DNA of 39,167 nucleotides from VRUE01 sp040879985 (GCA_040879985.1 JBBDJH010000003.1:1-39167), one strand, 5' to 3'. Counted from the first letter of the stretch, positions 24,792 to 33,301 are shown. Translations and numbers: made by a program. The notes: a model not told the origin generated them from the letters alone.

Positions 24792-26497
24792 GCGGGCGTC
24801 ACCGGGAACGGGCGGCCGTCGAGCCAGGGCTGGCGCTCGGCCATGTCGGCGACGTTCACGAAGCCTTCCTCGACCAGCCCGGAGGCGGCGTCGAAGATGC
24901 GGTAGCGCTGGCGCTGCACGTGGGCGGGCTGCGACTCGAGCACGACCACCCGCACCTCGCCCGGCGCGAAGCGGCAGCGCTCCTGGATCGCCGCCAGCAG
25001 CCGCTGGTCGTGGAAATGGCCGTCGCCGAAGTTGTAGCCGAGCACGACCCCCGCGACCAGCTCTCCCTCGCGCACGTCGTACTCCTCGACGTCGTCGACG
25101 GCGCGCTGCACGAGCCCGTTGAGCGCCCGCCCGTGCGAGTGCATCGAGCGGAAGGCGAGGCCTTTGTGGACCAGCACGTCGATCAGCTCGGCGTCGTAGG
25201 ACTTGGCCAGCTGCTCGGTGACGATCGCCGCCGGCTTGACCAGGTGCTCGTCGAGCTTCGCCTCGCTGCCCTTGCGGAAGAGCCACTGGCTGGTCGCCCA
25301 GTTGCCGGCGTAGTAGCGCATCGAGGGCAGGAAGGAGACGAGGTCGGGGCGAAAGTTGCCCAGCACCGGCAGGCCGACGCAGACCAGCGCGAGGATCGCC
25401 AGCAGCAGCGGGTCCTCGAGCGTCGAGAACGGCGTCGCGCCGTAGTGGCCGAAGAGAAAGAGGACGCCGAAGATCATGAAGATGTTCCACTCCAGCGGTA
25501 CCGCCAGCGGGAAGGTCGAGAGGATGTGGAGGTGGAAGATCACCATCCCGGCGACGGCGATCGTGCCGATCGTGCCGCCTTGGGAGACGAGCAGGATCAG
25601 CGGCAGGGTGAACTCGATCACGGTGCCCATGTGGGCGGTGAGCGCGCCGAGCCGCGAGGGCCGCAGGTCCTCCGGGTGGTCGCGGTAGAGCCGCTTCTTC
25701 GCCGCCCGCCAGCGGTTCCACGGCGTGTTGCTGATCATCACCGTGACCACGAACGGGAAGTGGCGGTTGAGCTTCGAGGAGGCGGCGCCCCACCAGATGC
25801 AGACGAAGACCAGCTGCGCGGCGACGATCATGTTGGTCAGCGGGAAGAGGAAGATCAGCGCCAGGCTGCCGTAGATCTCCGCCCGGGCGGCAAGGAAGGG
25901 GACCTTGTCGCGCAGGCCGAGGAGGACGAGCAAGGCGAGCAGCACACCGACGGCGACTGGGTCGAGCCGCCCGGCGCCCCCGGTGGCAGCGTCGATGCCG
26001 CCGGAGAGCAACAGGTTGAGCGCGGAGGCGACCAGCCCGGCGTAGAGGGCGACGTCGAGCAGCGTCCGCCGCGTGCCCGCGGTCAGCGGCACCCGCTCGG
26101 GCCAGGGCGGCAGCCGCGTCGTACCCGGCCGCAGCCAGTAGAGGACGCCGCCGATCAGCGGAGAGAAGCGCAGGGTCAGCGGCAGCGAGCCGGCGCCGAG
26201 GCCGAGCACCTCCCAGAGCATCGTCCAGATCACCGCCTTCTGGAAGACGATCGGTTCGGTCCACCAGGAGCCGAGCTCGCCGAGCCCGCCGAGCCCGGGC
26301 GTCGTCGCCGAGATCAGCAGCAAACCGCCGCCGGCGTAGACGATCAGCTTGGCGATGTAGAGCAGGTAGACGAAGTAGGGGGTGCCGAACCCGTTCAGCG
26401 CCCAGTCCTGGGCGCAGGCCTTGATCCGCTCGAGGTGCGGGCGGCGGCGCCACTCGTCGTACTCGAAGGGGGGTGGCGAGGGTTGGATGAAGCCCAT
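24788..26497 (-). CDS. DUF3556 multi-pass membrane protein
   Basis: A 569-residue protein of the DUF3556 family, which is largely restricted to actinobacteria. It starts GFIQPSPPPFEYDEWRRRPH, a conserved soluble N-terminus. About ten hydrophobic helices (residues about 40-390) follow, with conserved WWGAASSKLNRHFPFV and SNTPWNRW between them. A cytoplasmic C-terminal domain (about 400-569) contains HSHGRALNGLV and YNFGDGHFHDQRLL. The function is unknown. The HF-rich and His motifs could bind metal. TAGGCT lies 8 bases before the ATG, inside the structured element. Confidence 0.85.
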   Translation of the reverse strand: MGFIQPSPPPFEYDEWRRRPHLERIKACAQDWALNGFGTPYFVYLLYIAKLIVYAGGGLLLISATTPGLGGLGELGSWWTEPIVFQKAVIWTMLWEVLGLGAGSLPLTLRFSPLIGGVLYWLRPGTTRLPPWPERVPLTAGTRRTLLDVALYAGLVASALNLLLSGGIDAATGGAGRLDPVAVGVLLALLVLLGLRDKVPFLAARAEIYGSLALIFLFPLTNMIVAAQLVFVCIWWGAASSKLNRHFPFVVTVMISNTPWNRWRAAKKRLYRDHPEDLRPSRLGALTAHMGTVIEFTLPLILLVSQGGTIGTIAVAGMVIFHLHILSTFPLAVPLEWNIFMIFGVLFLFGHYGATPFSTLEDPLLLAILALVCVGLPVLGNFRPDLVSFLPSMRYYAGNWATSQWLFRKGSEAKLDEHLVKPAAIVTEQLAKSYDAELIDVLVHKGLAFRSMHSHGRALNGLVQRAVDDVEEYDVREGELVAGVVLGYNFGDGHFHDQRLLAAIQERCRFAPGEVRVVVLESQPAHVQRQRYRIFDAASGLVEEGFVNVADMAERQPWLDGRPFPVTPA

Positions 26498-26503
26498 GGC
26501 GGG

Positions 26504-26618
26504 AGAGCCTATCCGGGTGGGACCTCCACTTAACTTTTTCCGAAGGCAGGCTGCGCCCGTCCGAGATTGTCGCCGCGGAAAAAGTACAAGACGTTCCGGC
26601 CCCACCCGGATAGGCTCT
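26504..26618. repeat. structured repeat element, copy 2, between two divergent genes
   Basis: A 115-base element with an 18-bp perfect outer stem (26504-26521 with 26601-26618), one A/C mismatch and two further pairs. The inner 10-bp stem is ACTTTTTCCG (26533-26542) with CGGAAAAAGT (26576-26585), and there is a 33-base apical region with the hairpin GGC-TGC-GCC. Relative to copy 1 at 8510-8622, the paired bases change on both sides and the joining segments are identical. The mirrored outer arms end 6 bases before one start codon and 4 bases before the other. Each arm contains TAGGCT when read toward its gene, so the element may carry both promoters. Confidence 0.85.
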
Positions 26619-26622
26619 GACG

Positions 26623-27486
26623 ATGGCCGTCAACCCACGCCCGCTACTCGTGGTGGATACGCCGTCAATGCTGTTTCGAGCGTTCTATGCGTTGCCGGAC
26701 TCGATCAAGGGGCCAGACGGGCGCCCGGTCAACGCGCTGTTGGGGACGGCGAATCTTGTGCTGCGAGAGGTGGAAGTGCATGGGCCGCGGGCTGTGGTGC
26801 TCTGCTTCGGACCGGACGCGGCGTCTTATCGGACGGAGCTTTACCCGGCCTACCACGCCGAGCGGGAGGCGGCTATGCCGGAGGAGCTGGCGCCGCAGTT
26901 CGCCGCTTGCCGGCCCTTCTTCGAGGCGTTCGGTTGGACCGTCGCCACGAGCGATGAGCTGGAGGCCGACGATCTGCTTGGCACCTACGCCCAGCGCGAG
27001 GCCGAGGCCGGTGGGCGGGCGCTGCTGCTTACCGGCGACCGCGATATGTACCAGTGCGCGGACGAGCGGGTGACGGTGCTCTACGTAAGAACCGGCGGCG
27101 GCAAAGGGGCTGAAGAGGTCGGGCCGGCGGAGGTGCGCGAGCGCTACGGCGTCGACCCCGGGCAGGTGCCCGACTTCATCGCCCTGCGCGGCGACCCGTC
27201 CGACGGCCTGCCCGGCGCCAAGGGCGTCGGGCCGAAGACGGCGGCCGAGCTGCTGCGCCGCCACGGCGACCTGGAGACGATCCTCGCCAGCGCGATCCGC
27301 GAGCGGCGGCCGGCGCTGCGCGGCGCCCTGCTCGACGCCCGCGAGGAACTGCTCGCCTTCAAGGAGATCGCCACCCTGCGCGACGCCGGCGTCGCCCGCC
27401 CGCCGGACCGGGAGACCGAGTGGGCCGGCGCCGCCACGGCGGCGCGACAGCACGGCATGAACCGCCTGGCCGAACGGCTGAACTAA
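26623..27486 (+). CDS. 5'-3' exonuclease (PolA N-terminal type)
   Basis: A 287-residue stand-alone flap/5'-3' exonuclease like the first domain of DNA polymerase I. Metal-binding acids are in VVDTPSMLFRAFYALP, ELEADDLLGTYA and TGDRDMYQCA. The helix-two-turn-helix DNA-binding motif is DGLPGAKGVGPKTAAELL. It should remove RNA primers or flaps. The leader is only 4 bases after the structured element, and TAGGCT 6 bases before the ATG points to a leaderless mRNA. It converges on the cupredoxin gene with a 4-base overlap. Confidence 0.93.
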   Translation: MAVNPRPLLVVDTPSMLFRAFYALPDSIKGPDGRPVNALLGTANLVLREVEVHGPRAVVLCFGPDAASYRTELYPAYHAEREAAMPEELAPQFAACRPFFEAFGWTVATSDELEADDLLGTYAQREAEAGGRALLLTGDRDMYQCADERVTVLYVRTGGGKGAEEVGPAEVRERYGVDPGQVPDFIALRGDPSDGLPGAKGVGPKTAAELLRRHGDLETILASAIRERRPALRGALLDAREELLAFKEIATLRDAGVARPPDRETEWAGAATAARQHGMNRLAERLN

Positions 27487-27932
27487 CCCGCCTCGACCAC
27501 CTCGACCGTGCCCTGCATGTCCGGGTGAATCGTGCAGATGTACTCGTAGGTGCCCGCCTTTTTGAAGCTCGCCGAGCCGAGCTTGCCTTCCTCGAGCGTG
27601 CCGGTGTCGAAGCTGCCGTCGTCGGCGGTCGCCGTGTGTGGCGCCGAGTCGCGGTTGATCCAGGTCACCTTGCCGCCTTCCTCGATCGTCACCGGGTCGG
27701 GGTCGTAGGCGAAGTCGACGATCTCGACTTTTTCGGAGCGCGCCGCGTCGCCGCTGGGGGCGGGAGCGCTGCCGCCGTCGGCGGAGTCGTCGCCGGGCTC
27801 GGTGACCTCGGCCGGCGCCTCGGTCTCGGTGACCGTGGCCGAGCCGTTGTCATCGTCATCGCCGCAACCGCTGACGACGACGCCGATCGCGAGGCAGAGG
27901 ACGAGGACTGGAAGCAGCAGTTTGGCTTTCAT
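27483..27932 (-). CDS. cupredoxin (plastocyanin-like) lipoprotein
   Basis: A 149-residue lipoprotein. The lipobox is VSGC with Cys23 acylated, followed by an Asp-rich then Pro/Ala/Ser-rich linker to about residue 65. The C-terminal domain is a blue-copper fold with ligands His99 (SAPHTAT), Cys133, His136 and Met139 (YICTIHPDM), a type-1 copper site. It should act as an electron carrier on the outside of the membrane. No oxidase partner is next to it. Confidence 0.92.
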   Translation of the reverse strand: MKAKLLLPVLVLCLAIGVVVSGCGDDDDNGSATVTETEAPAEVTEPGDDSADGGSAPAPSGDAARSEKVEIVDFAYDPDPVTIEEGGKVTWINRDSAPHTATADDGSFDTGTLEEGKLGSASFKKAGTYEYICTIHPDMQGTVEVVEAG

Positions 27933-27970
27933 CCCGCCTCGCTACCCGCCCGACCCGGATCCGAACCAGC

Positions 27971-29470
27971 TCAGGCGGCGGCCTTTTCCGCGGGCTCGTC
28001 GCGGGGAACGCCGCCGGCGAAGCGGAGCGATCCGTCCTCGATCGCGCCGCGGCGGATCGTGCCGATGTCAAAGACGTAGTTCTGGCGCAGCTTCCACGGC
28101 TCCACCGAGCCCTGTTTGGGGAATTCGTGCAGCGAGCGCTGCACGTAGCCGGAGGTGAAGTCGAGCAGCGGCTGCTCGCTCACCGACGGGTCGACCTCGG
28201 GGACGCAGCGCCCGTAGCCGTGCGCGTCCATGTGATTGAGCAGGCGGCAGACGTACTCGGAGGTGAGGTCCGCCTTGAGCGTCCACGAAGCGTTGGTGTA
28301 GCCGACCGTGAAGGCGAAGTTGGGGACGCCGCTCAGCATCATCCCCTTGTAGGCCATCCTGCTCGGCATGTCGACCGGCTCGCCGTCGACCGAGAGCCGC
28401 ATGCCGCCGAGGAAGAGCAGGTTGAGCCCGGTCGCGGTGACGATCACGTCGGCCTCCAGCTCCGCGCCCGACTCGAGCTGGATGCCGCGCTCGGTGAAGC
28501 TCGCGATCCGGTCGGTGACGACCGAGGCGTCGCCGTCGGAGATCGCCCGGAAGAGGTCGCCGTCGGGGACCAGGCACATGCGCTGGTCCCAGGGGTCGTA
28601 GCGCGGCTTGAAGTGCTTGTCGACGTCGTAACCCGGCGGCAGCGAGCGCTGCACCCCCCTGCGGATGAAGCGCTTGACCAGCTCCGGTCGGCGCCGGCTG
28701 AGCTGGAAGAAGAGCGTCTGGATCAAGACGTTTTTCCAGCGCACGAGCGCGTAGGCGGCGCGGTCCGGCAGCAAGCGCCGCAGCGTCGTGGCGACCCGGT
28801 CCTCGGCCGGCAGCGAGGCGATGTAGGTCGGCGAGCGCTGCAGCATCGTCACCTGCGCCGCCCGCTCCGCCATCGCCGGGACCAGCGTCACCGCGGTGGC
28901 GCCGCTGCCGATCACGACCACCCGCTTGCCGCTGTAGTCGAGGTCCTCGGGCCAGTGCTGCGGGTGGACGACCGGGCCCGGGAAGCGCTCGACGCCCTCG
29001 AACCGAGGCGTGAAGCCCTCGTCGTAGCGGTAGTAGCCGCTGCAGGTCCAGAGGAAGTCGCAGGTCAGCCGCACCGTCTCGCCGCTGTCGACGCGCTCGG
29101 CCTCGACCGTCCAGCGCGCCCCCTCGCTCGACCACTCGGCGGCGACGACGCGGTGCTGGAAGCGGATCCGCCGCTCGATCCCCTCCTCGCGCGCCGTCTG
29201 CCGCACGTACTCGAGGATCGAGGCGCCGTCGGTGATCGACTTCGACGCGGTCCACGGCTTGAACCGGTAGCCGAGCGTGTGCATGTCGGAGTCGGAGCGG
29301 ATGCCGGGGTAGCGGAAGAGGTCCCAGGTGCCGCCGAGGTCGCCGCGCGCCTCGAGGATCGCGTAGCTCTTGCCGGGGCTGCGGTCCTGCAGATGCCAGG
29401 CGGCGCCGATCCCGGAGAGGCCGGCGCCGACGATCAGCACATCGAGATGTTCGGGCGCCCGCTCGACCAC
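27971..29470 (-). CDS. flavin monooxygenase, Baeyer-Villiger type
   Basis: A 499-residue FAD/NADPH monooxygenase. The FAD motif is VLIVGAGLSGIGAAWHL. The Baeyer-Villiger fingerprint FxGxxxHxxxWP is complete (FPGPVVHPQHWP), and the NADPH motif VVVIGSGATAV follows it. It may oxidise ketones, or act like EthA in activating or degrading hydrophobic compounds. I prefer the GTG at 29468-29470 with GGGAGA 10 bases upstream. A start at 29488 would place the start codon inside the palindrome at 29486-29509. The C-terminus is Ala/Glu-rich. It is downstream of and in the same direction as the DUF2855 gene. Confidence 0.92.
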   Translation of the reverse strand: MVERAPEHLDVLIVGAGLSGIGAAWHLQDRSPGKSYAILEARGDLGGTWDLFRYPGIRSDSDMHTLGYRFKPWTASKSITDGASILEYVRQTAREEGIERRIRFQHRVVAAEWSSEGARWTVEAERVDSGETVRLTCDFLWTCSGYYRYDEGFTPRFEGVERFPGPVVHPQHWPEDLDYSGKRVVVIGSGATAVTLVPAMAERAAQVTMLQRSPTYIASLPAEDRVATTLRRLLPDRAAYALVRWKNVLIQTLFFQLSRRRPELVKRFIRRGVQRSLPPGYDVDKHFKPRYDPWDQRMCLVPDGDLFRAISDGDASVVTDRIASFTERGIQLESGAELEADVIVTATGLNLLFLGGMRLSVDGEPVDMPSRMAYKGMMLSGVPNFAFTVGYTNASWTLKADLTSEYVCRLLNHMDAHGYGRCVPEVDPSVSEQPLLDFTSGYVQRSLHEFPKQGSVEPWKLRQNYVFDIGTIRRGAIEDGSLRFAGGVPRDEPAEKAAA

Positions 29471-29485
29471 AGAGCGCGATTCTCC

Positions 29486-29509
29486 CACACTGGCTGGTCA
29501 GCCAGTGTG
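29486..29509 (-). promoter_or_regulatory. 24-bp palindromic operator upstream of the monooxygenase
   Basis: CACACTGGCTG-GT-CAGCCAGTGTG is an exact 11-bp dyad with a 2-base centre. Its size and form fit a TetR/AcrR-family site, and EthA-type monooxygenases are often controlled by such repressors. No TetR gene is present in this window. Confidence 0.65.
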
Positions 29510-29565
29510 AGGAACGCCATATGTCGAGCCCCGCTCCTGCCGCCTACTCGTACGGGGCGTTCCGA

Positions 29566-30654
29566 TCATGATTCCTCCAGTTTGAGAATGTGGGCCTGGT
29601 TAGGATCGACGTTACCCCCGAGGACGTCGAGGTAGGCGTCGCGGATGGCGTCGAAGCCCTCGCCCCGGATCGTCTCCAGCCAACCTCCCGTCCACTCGCT
29701 GAAGGGGTGCCAGGCGTCGGCCACCTTCGTCTCCAGGCCGGCGCGGCCCCAGTCCCCGGCGCGCTTGCCGACCCGGTCGGGGGCGAAGAAGAACTTCGGC
29801 GGCGGGCCGGGCAGGTCGCCGACGCCGGCGCCGAGCTCCTCCCAGTGGGTCACGCCGACGGCCATGCTGTGGACGAGATCGTCGCCGTAGTGCGCGTGGA
29901 CCGCCTGGCGCACCGCGCCGTCGCCGGCCATGTCGACGAAGGTCGCCGGCCGGCGCTCGAGCGAGTCGATCGCGTCGTAGGCGACGGTGTTGTCGTAGAC
30001 CCCGAGGCCCGCGACGAACTCGACGTTGCGCGGCGAGGTCAGGCCGATCGTCTCGACTCCCTGGCGCTGGGCGAGCAGGAAGGCGGCGGCGATCGCGGTC
30101 TTGCTCGAGGCGCTGGCGATCACGATCGGGCCCCGGTCGACGAGGCCCTCGTCGGCGAGCTGGTCGTCGATCAGGAACGAGGTGAAGAAGAGCGGCCGCA
30201 GCAGCATCTGGATCTCCTCGCTGTCGGCCCGGTAGAAGGGGTCGCTCCCGGTGGCGAGGTAGCGGTGGTAGGCCGAGGGCAGCGCCGACCGGTGCGGCGA
30301 GGCGTCGACGAAGCCGGCCGGGCCGGCGTCGGCCGAGGTGACGACAAGGTGCGAGGAAGGCGGCAGGTAACCGAACAGGCGCGTCCCCGGCTCGACCCCG
30401 TCCGCCTCGCTGCGCTCGACCTCGGCGAAGCCCCACATCGGCACCCGCCCCCAGCCGTCCTCGGCGGGGAAGAAGTCCCAGTAGGACATCGCCTCGCCCA
30501 TCACCGCGTAGGTGACGTTGTTGGCGGTGAGGCCGAAGCTGTCGACCCGCAGCAGCGCCTGGCCGGGCTCGATCGGCGACGGCGGCGACTCGACGACACG
30601 GCACTCGCGCAGATCGTCCCGCTTGACGAGGAAGTCGGTCATCGGCACCCGCAT
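29566..30654 (-). CDS. DUF2855-family protein
   Basis: A 362-residue protein of the DUF2855 family, distantly related to medium-chain dehydrogenase/reductases. The N-terminal half has the GroES-like LRVDSFGLTANNVTYAVMG and WGFAEVERS. The second half has IVIASASSKTAIAAAFLLA, a Rossmann-like strand-loop-helix with TIGLTSPRNVEFVAGLG. The function is unknown, with an NAD(P)-dependent step on a small ketone or enone the plausible guess. A second in-frame ATG 12 bases on (30642) starts MTDFLVKRDD and is equally possible. It diverges from the reductase gene at 30680. Confidence 0.85.
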   Translation of the reverse strand: MRVPMTDFLVKRDDLRECRVVESPPSPIEPGQALLRVDSFGLTANNVTYAVMGEAMSYWDFFPAEDGWGRVPMWGFAEVERSEADGVEPGTRLFGYLPPSSHLVVTSADAGPAGFVDASPHRSALPSAYHRYLATGSDPFYRADSEEIQMLLRPLFFTSFLIDDQLADEGLVDRGPIVIASASSKTAIAAAFLLAQRQGVETIGLTSPRNVEFVAGLGVYDNTVAYDAIDSLERRPATFVDMAGDGAVRQAVHAHYGDDLVHSMAVGVTHWEELGAGVGDLPGPPPKFFFAPDRVGKRAGDWGRAGLETKVADAWHPFSEWTGGWLETIRGEGFDAIRDAYLDVLGGNVDPNQAHILKLEES

Positions 30655-30679
30655 CCTCGCACGTCATACTCGGTCTCAG

Positions 30680-31702
30680 ATGGAGGGTTCCCAGGCAGAC
30701 ACGACGACGGTCCTGGTCAGCGGCGGCTCGGGCTTCCTCGGCGGCTGGTGCCTGGTCGAGCTGCTCAGGCGCGGCTACCGGGTGCGCACCACGGTGCGCG
30801 ACCTCGCCCGCGAGGCCGAGGTCCGCGCCGCGGTCGGGTCGCAGCTCGACCCCGGCGACCGCCTCACCGTGCTCGCCGCCGACCTGCTCGACGACGACGG
30901 CTGGACGCAGGCCGTCGAGGGCTGCGACCACGTCCTCCACGTCGCCTCGCCCTTCCCGCCGGTGCAGCCGGAGGACCCCGACGAGCTGATCGTGCCGGCG
31001 CGCGAGGGGACGCTGCGGGTGCTCGCGGCGAGCCTCGACGCCGGCGTCGAGCGGATCGTCGTCACCTCCTCCGTCGCCGCCGTCACCGGCAGCGGCAAGG
31101 CGGTCTCCGGGCGTCCGCTGGACGAGCGCGACTGGAGCGATCCCGACAACCTGAAGATGACCCCCTACGCACGCTCGAAGACGATCGCCGAGCTGGCCGC
31201 CTGGAACTTCATGGCCGGGCGCGGCGCGACCGGGAAGCTGGCGACGGTCAACCCGGGCGCGATCATCGGACCGGTGCTGCACGACGACCACTCCTACTCG
31301 CTGCAGGCGATCGAGCGGCTGCTCAAGGGCATGCCCGGGGTGCCGCGGATCGGCTTCAACTTCGTCGACGTGCGCGACGTCGCCGAGCTGCACGTCAGCG
31401 CGATGACCGCCCCCGAGGCCGGCGGTGAGCGCTTCATCGCGGTCGAGTCGTTCATGTGGATGGCCGAGGTCGCCGCGGTCCTGCGCGACCGCCTCGGCGC
31501 CGACGCGGCGAAGGTGCCGACCCGGTCAGTGCCGAACCTGCTCGTGCGGGCGATGGCGATCCTCGATCCGAGCATCCGCTCGGTCGTCGGCCAGCTCGGC
31601 AAGAAGACGGAACTGTCGAGCGCGAAGGCGCAGGAGCGGCTCGGCTGGACCCCCCGTCCCAGCGACGACACGATCGCCGAGTGCGGGCGCAGCCTGCTGT
31701 AA
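30680..31702 (+). CDS. NAD(P)-dependent reductase of the extended SDR family
   Basis: A 340-residue short-chain reductase of the dihydroflavonol-4-reductase / aldehyde-reductase type. The cofactor motif is VSGGSGFLGGWCLVELL, then ADLLDDDGW, HVASPFPP, VTSSVAAV and the catalytic YxxxK (YARSKTIAE). It should reduce a carbonyl compound using NADPH. It sits divergently beside DUF2855 and the monooxygenase, so the three may serve one pathway for a ketone substrate. Confidence 0.88.
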   Translation: MEGSQADTTTVLVSGGSGFLGGWCLVELLRRGYRVRTTVRDLAREAEVRAAVGSQLDPGDRLTVLAADLLDDDGWTQAVEGCDHVLHVASPFPPVQPEDPDELIVPAREGTLRVLAASLDAGVERIVVTSSVAAVTGSGKAVSGRPLDERDWSDPDNLKMTPYARSKTIAELAAWNFMAGRGATGKLATVNPGAIIGPVLHDDHSYSLQAIERLLKGMPGVPRIGFNFVDVRDVAELHVSAMTAPEAGGERFIAVESFMWMAEVAAVLRDRLGADAAKVPTRSVPNLLVRAMAILDPSIRSVVGQLGKKTELSSAKAQERLGWTPRPSDDTIAECGRSLL

Positions 31703-31715
31703 GCGCTGAACGCAA

Positions 31716-31738
31716 ACTAGATTCATTCTCATTAGTCT
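31716..31738 (+). promoter_or_regulatory. candidate Fur/Zur box and -10 box of the zinc operon
   Basis: An A/T-rich imperfect palindrome with ACTA and TAGT ends (31716-31736) overlaps TAGTCT (31733-31738), which lies 9 bases before the first ATG. The ATTCATTCTCATT core resembles Fur-family sites. The last gene of the operon codes for such a regulator, so it is likely autoregulated by zinc. Confidence 0.5.
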
Positions 31739-31747
31739 CCAAGGCGG

Positions 31748-32563
31748 ATGCTCGAGCCATTTCAGCTCCCCTTCGTCCAGCGTGGCTTGATCGAGGTGCT
31801 GCTGCTCGCCGTCCCGGCCGGCCTGCTCGGCACCTGGATCGTGCTGCGCGGCCTCGCCTTCTTCTCCCACGCGGTCGGCACCGCCACCTTCCCGGGGCTG
31901 GTGCTCGCCGACGGGCTCGGCTTCGCGGCTCCCCTCGGCGCCTTCGGCGCTGCCGTCGCCTTCTCGGCGGGCGCGACGGCGCTGCGCGGGCGGCGCACGG
32001 GCCAGGACGCGGTGGTCGCGCTGGTCCTCGTCGCCTGCCTCGCCGCGGGGGTGATCCTCGCCAGCGACGTGTTCGGCTCCGGCGCGAACGTCGAGACGCT
32101 GCTCTTCGGCAGCCTGCTGCTGGTCGACAGGGCCGATCTGCTGCTCGCCGCGGCAGCGGCCGCCGCGACGCTGCTGGCCAGCCTGCTGATCGGCCAGCAC
32201 TGGCTGCGCGCCGGCTTCGATCCGACCCTCGCCGGCTCGACCGGCCCGAGCCGGCGGGTCTACGACGCGGTGCTGCTCGGCCTCGTCGCGCTGGCGACGG
32301 TCGCGGCCCTGACCGTGGTCGGGGCGCTGCTCGTCGCCGCGCTCTTCGTCGTCCCGGCGATCACCGCGCGGCTGCTCACCGAGCGGCTGCTGAGCTGGCA
32401 GCTGCTCAGCGTCGGCCTGGTCGCGCTCGAGGGCACGGTCGGGCTCTGGCTCTCGGTCAAGACCAACGCGCCGCCGGGGGCGACGATCGCCTGCGTCGCC
32501 GGCGCCACCTTCGCGCTCGTCGCCGGGGTCCGCGGGCTCACCGGCAGGGTCGCCGTTGCCTAG
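31748..32563 (+). CDS. zinc/manganese ABC importer permease (first)
   Basis: A 271-residue membrane protein of the ZnuB/TroC/MntB family with about eight helices. Family motifs are FFSHAVGTATFPGL near the start, GANVETLLFGSLLLV in the middle, and VVGALLVAALFVVPAITARLLTERL near the end. It imports Zn2+ or Mn2+. It is the first gene of a four-gene operon with ATPase, second permease and Fur-type regulator. Confidence 0.92.
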   Translation: MLEPFQLPFVQRGLIEVLLLAVPAGLLGTWIVLRGLAFFSHAVGTATFPGLVLADGLGFAAPLGAFGAAVAFSAGATALRGRRTGQDAVVALVLVACLAAGVILASDVFGSGANVETLLFGSLLLVDRADLLLAAAAAAATLLASLLIGQHWLRAGFDPTLAGSTGPSRRVYDAVLLGLVALATVAALTVVGALLVAALFVVPAITARLLTERLLSWQLLSVGLVALEGTVGLWLSVKTNAPPGATIACVAGATFALVAGVRGLTGRVAVA

Positions 32564-33299
32564 CGAGGCCCTGATCGAGGCGAGCGGGCTCGCGGTCGGC
32601 TACGACGGCGAGGCGGCGATCTCCGCCGTCGATTTCTCGCTGGCGCCGGGCGAGCGGATGGCGCTGCTCGGCCCCAACGGCGGCGGCAAGACGACCCTGC
32701 TGCGCGCCCTGCTCGGCGAGCTGCGCCCGCTGGCCGGGCAGCTTCGCGTCGGGGCGCGCTGCGCCACCGTCCCGCAGACCGAGCGCTCGCAGCTCGACTA
32801 TCCCGTCTCGGCGCTCGACGTGGCGGCGATGGGGGCGCTCTCCAGACTTCCCTGGTGGCGGCGGCCGGGGCGACGCGAGCGCGCGGTCGCGAGCGAGGCC
32901 CTGCACAAGGTCGGCCTCGGCGATCTCGCGGGGGAGACCTTCGGCAAGCTCTCCGGCGGGCAGCGCCAGCGCGTGCTGATCGCGCGCAGCCTCGTCCAGG
33001 ACGCCCAGATCCTGCTCCTCGACGAGCCCTTCTCCGGCCTCGACCGGCCCAGCTCCGAAGGGCTGGAAGCGCTGGTCGACTCGCTTGCCGCCGAGCGACG
33101 CGGGGTGATGATCGCCACCCACGATCTCGAGCAGGCGCGGCGCTGGGACAGCGTGCTCTGCCTCAACCGGACGCAGGTCGCGGCCGGAGCGCCGGAGCAG
33201 GTGCTCGACCTGGCCGTGCTCGAAGCCACCTACGGCGGCGCGATCGTCGAGCTGCCCGGCAGCGACTCCCGCGCGATCCTCCCCCCCCACCACCACTGA
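32556..33299 (+). CDS. zinc/manganese ABC importer ATPase
   Basis: A 247-residue ATPase starting at a TTG that overlaps the permease end by 8 bases. It has Walker A GPNGGGKTT, signature LSGGQRQRVLIARSL, Walker B ILLLDEPFSGLD and H-loop ATHDLEQAR, as in ZnuC. The tail ends Pro-Pro-His-His-His, a possible weak metal-binding end. Confidence 0.93.
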   Translation: MPSEALIEASGLAVGYDGEAAISAVDFSLAPGERMALLGPNGGGKTTLLRALLGELRPLAGQLRVGARCATVPQTERSQLDYPVSALDVAAMGALSRLPWWRRPGRRERAVASEALHKVGLGDLAGETFGKLSGGQRQRVLIARSLVQDAQILLLDEPFSGLDRPSSEGLEALVDSLAAERRGVMIATHDLEQARRWDSVLCLNRTQVAAGAPEQVLDLAVLEATYGGAIVELPGSDSRAILPPHHH

Positions 33300-33301
33300 G
33301 C

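Noticed and set aside
26498..26633. Upstream extension of the DUF3556 or oxidoreductase frames through the structured element
   Set aside because: The family N-terminus starts at 26497, and the extension runs through the palindromic element.
29521..29571. 16-codon ATG frame between the monooxygenase and DUF2855 genes
   Set aside because: Too short, no ribosome-binding site, and it lies in a promoter region.
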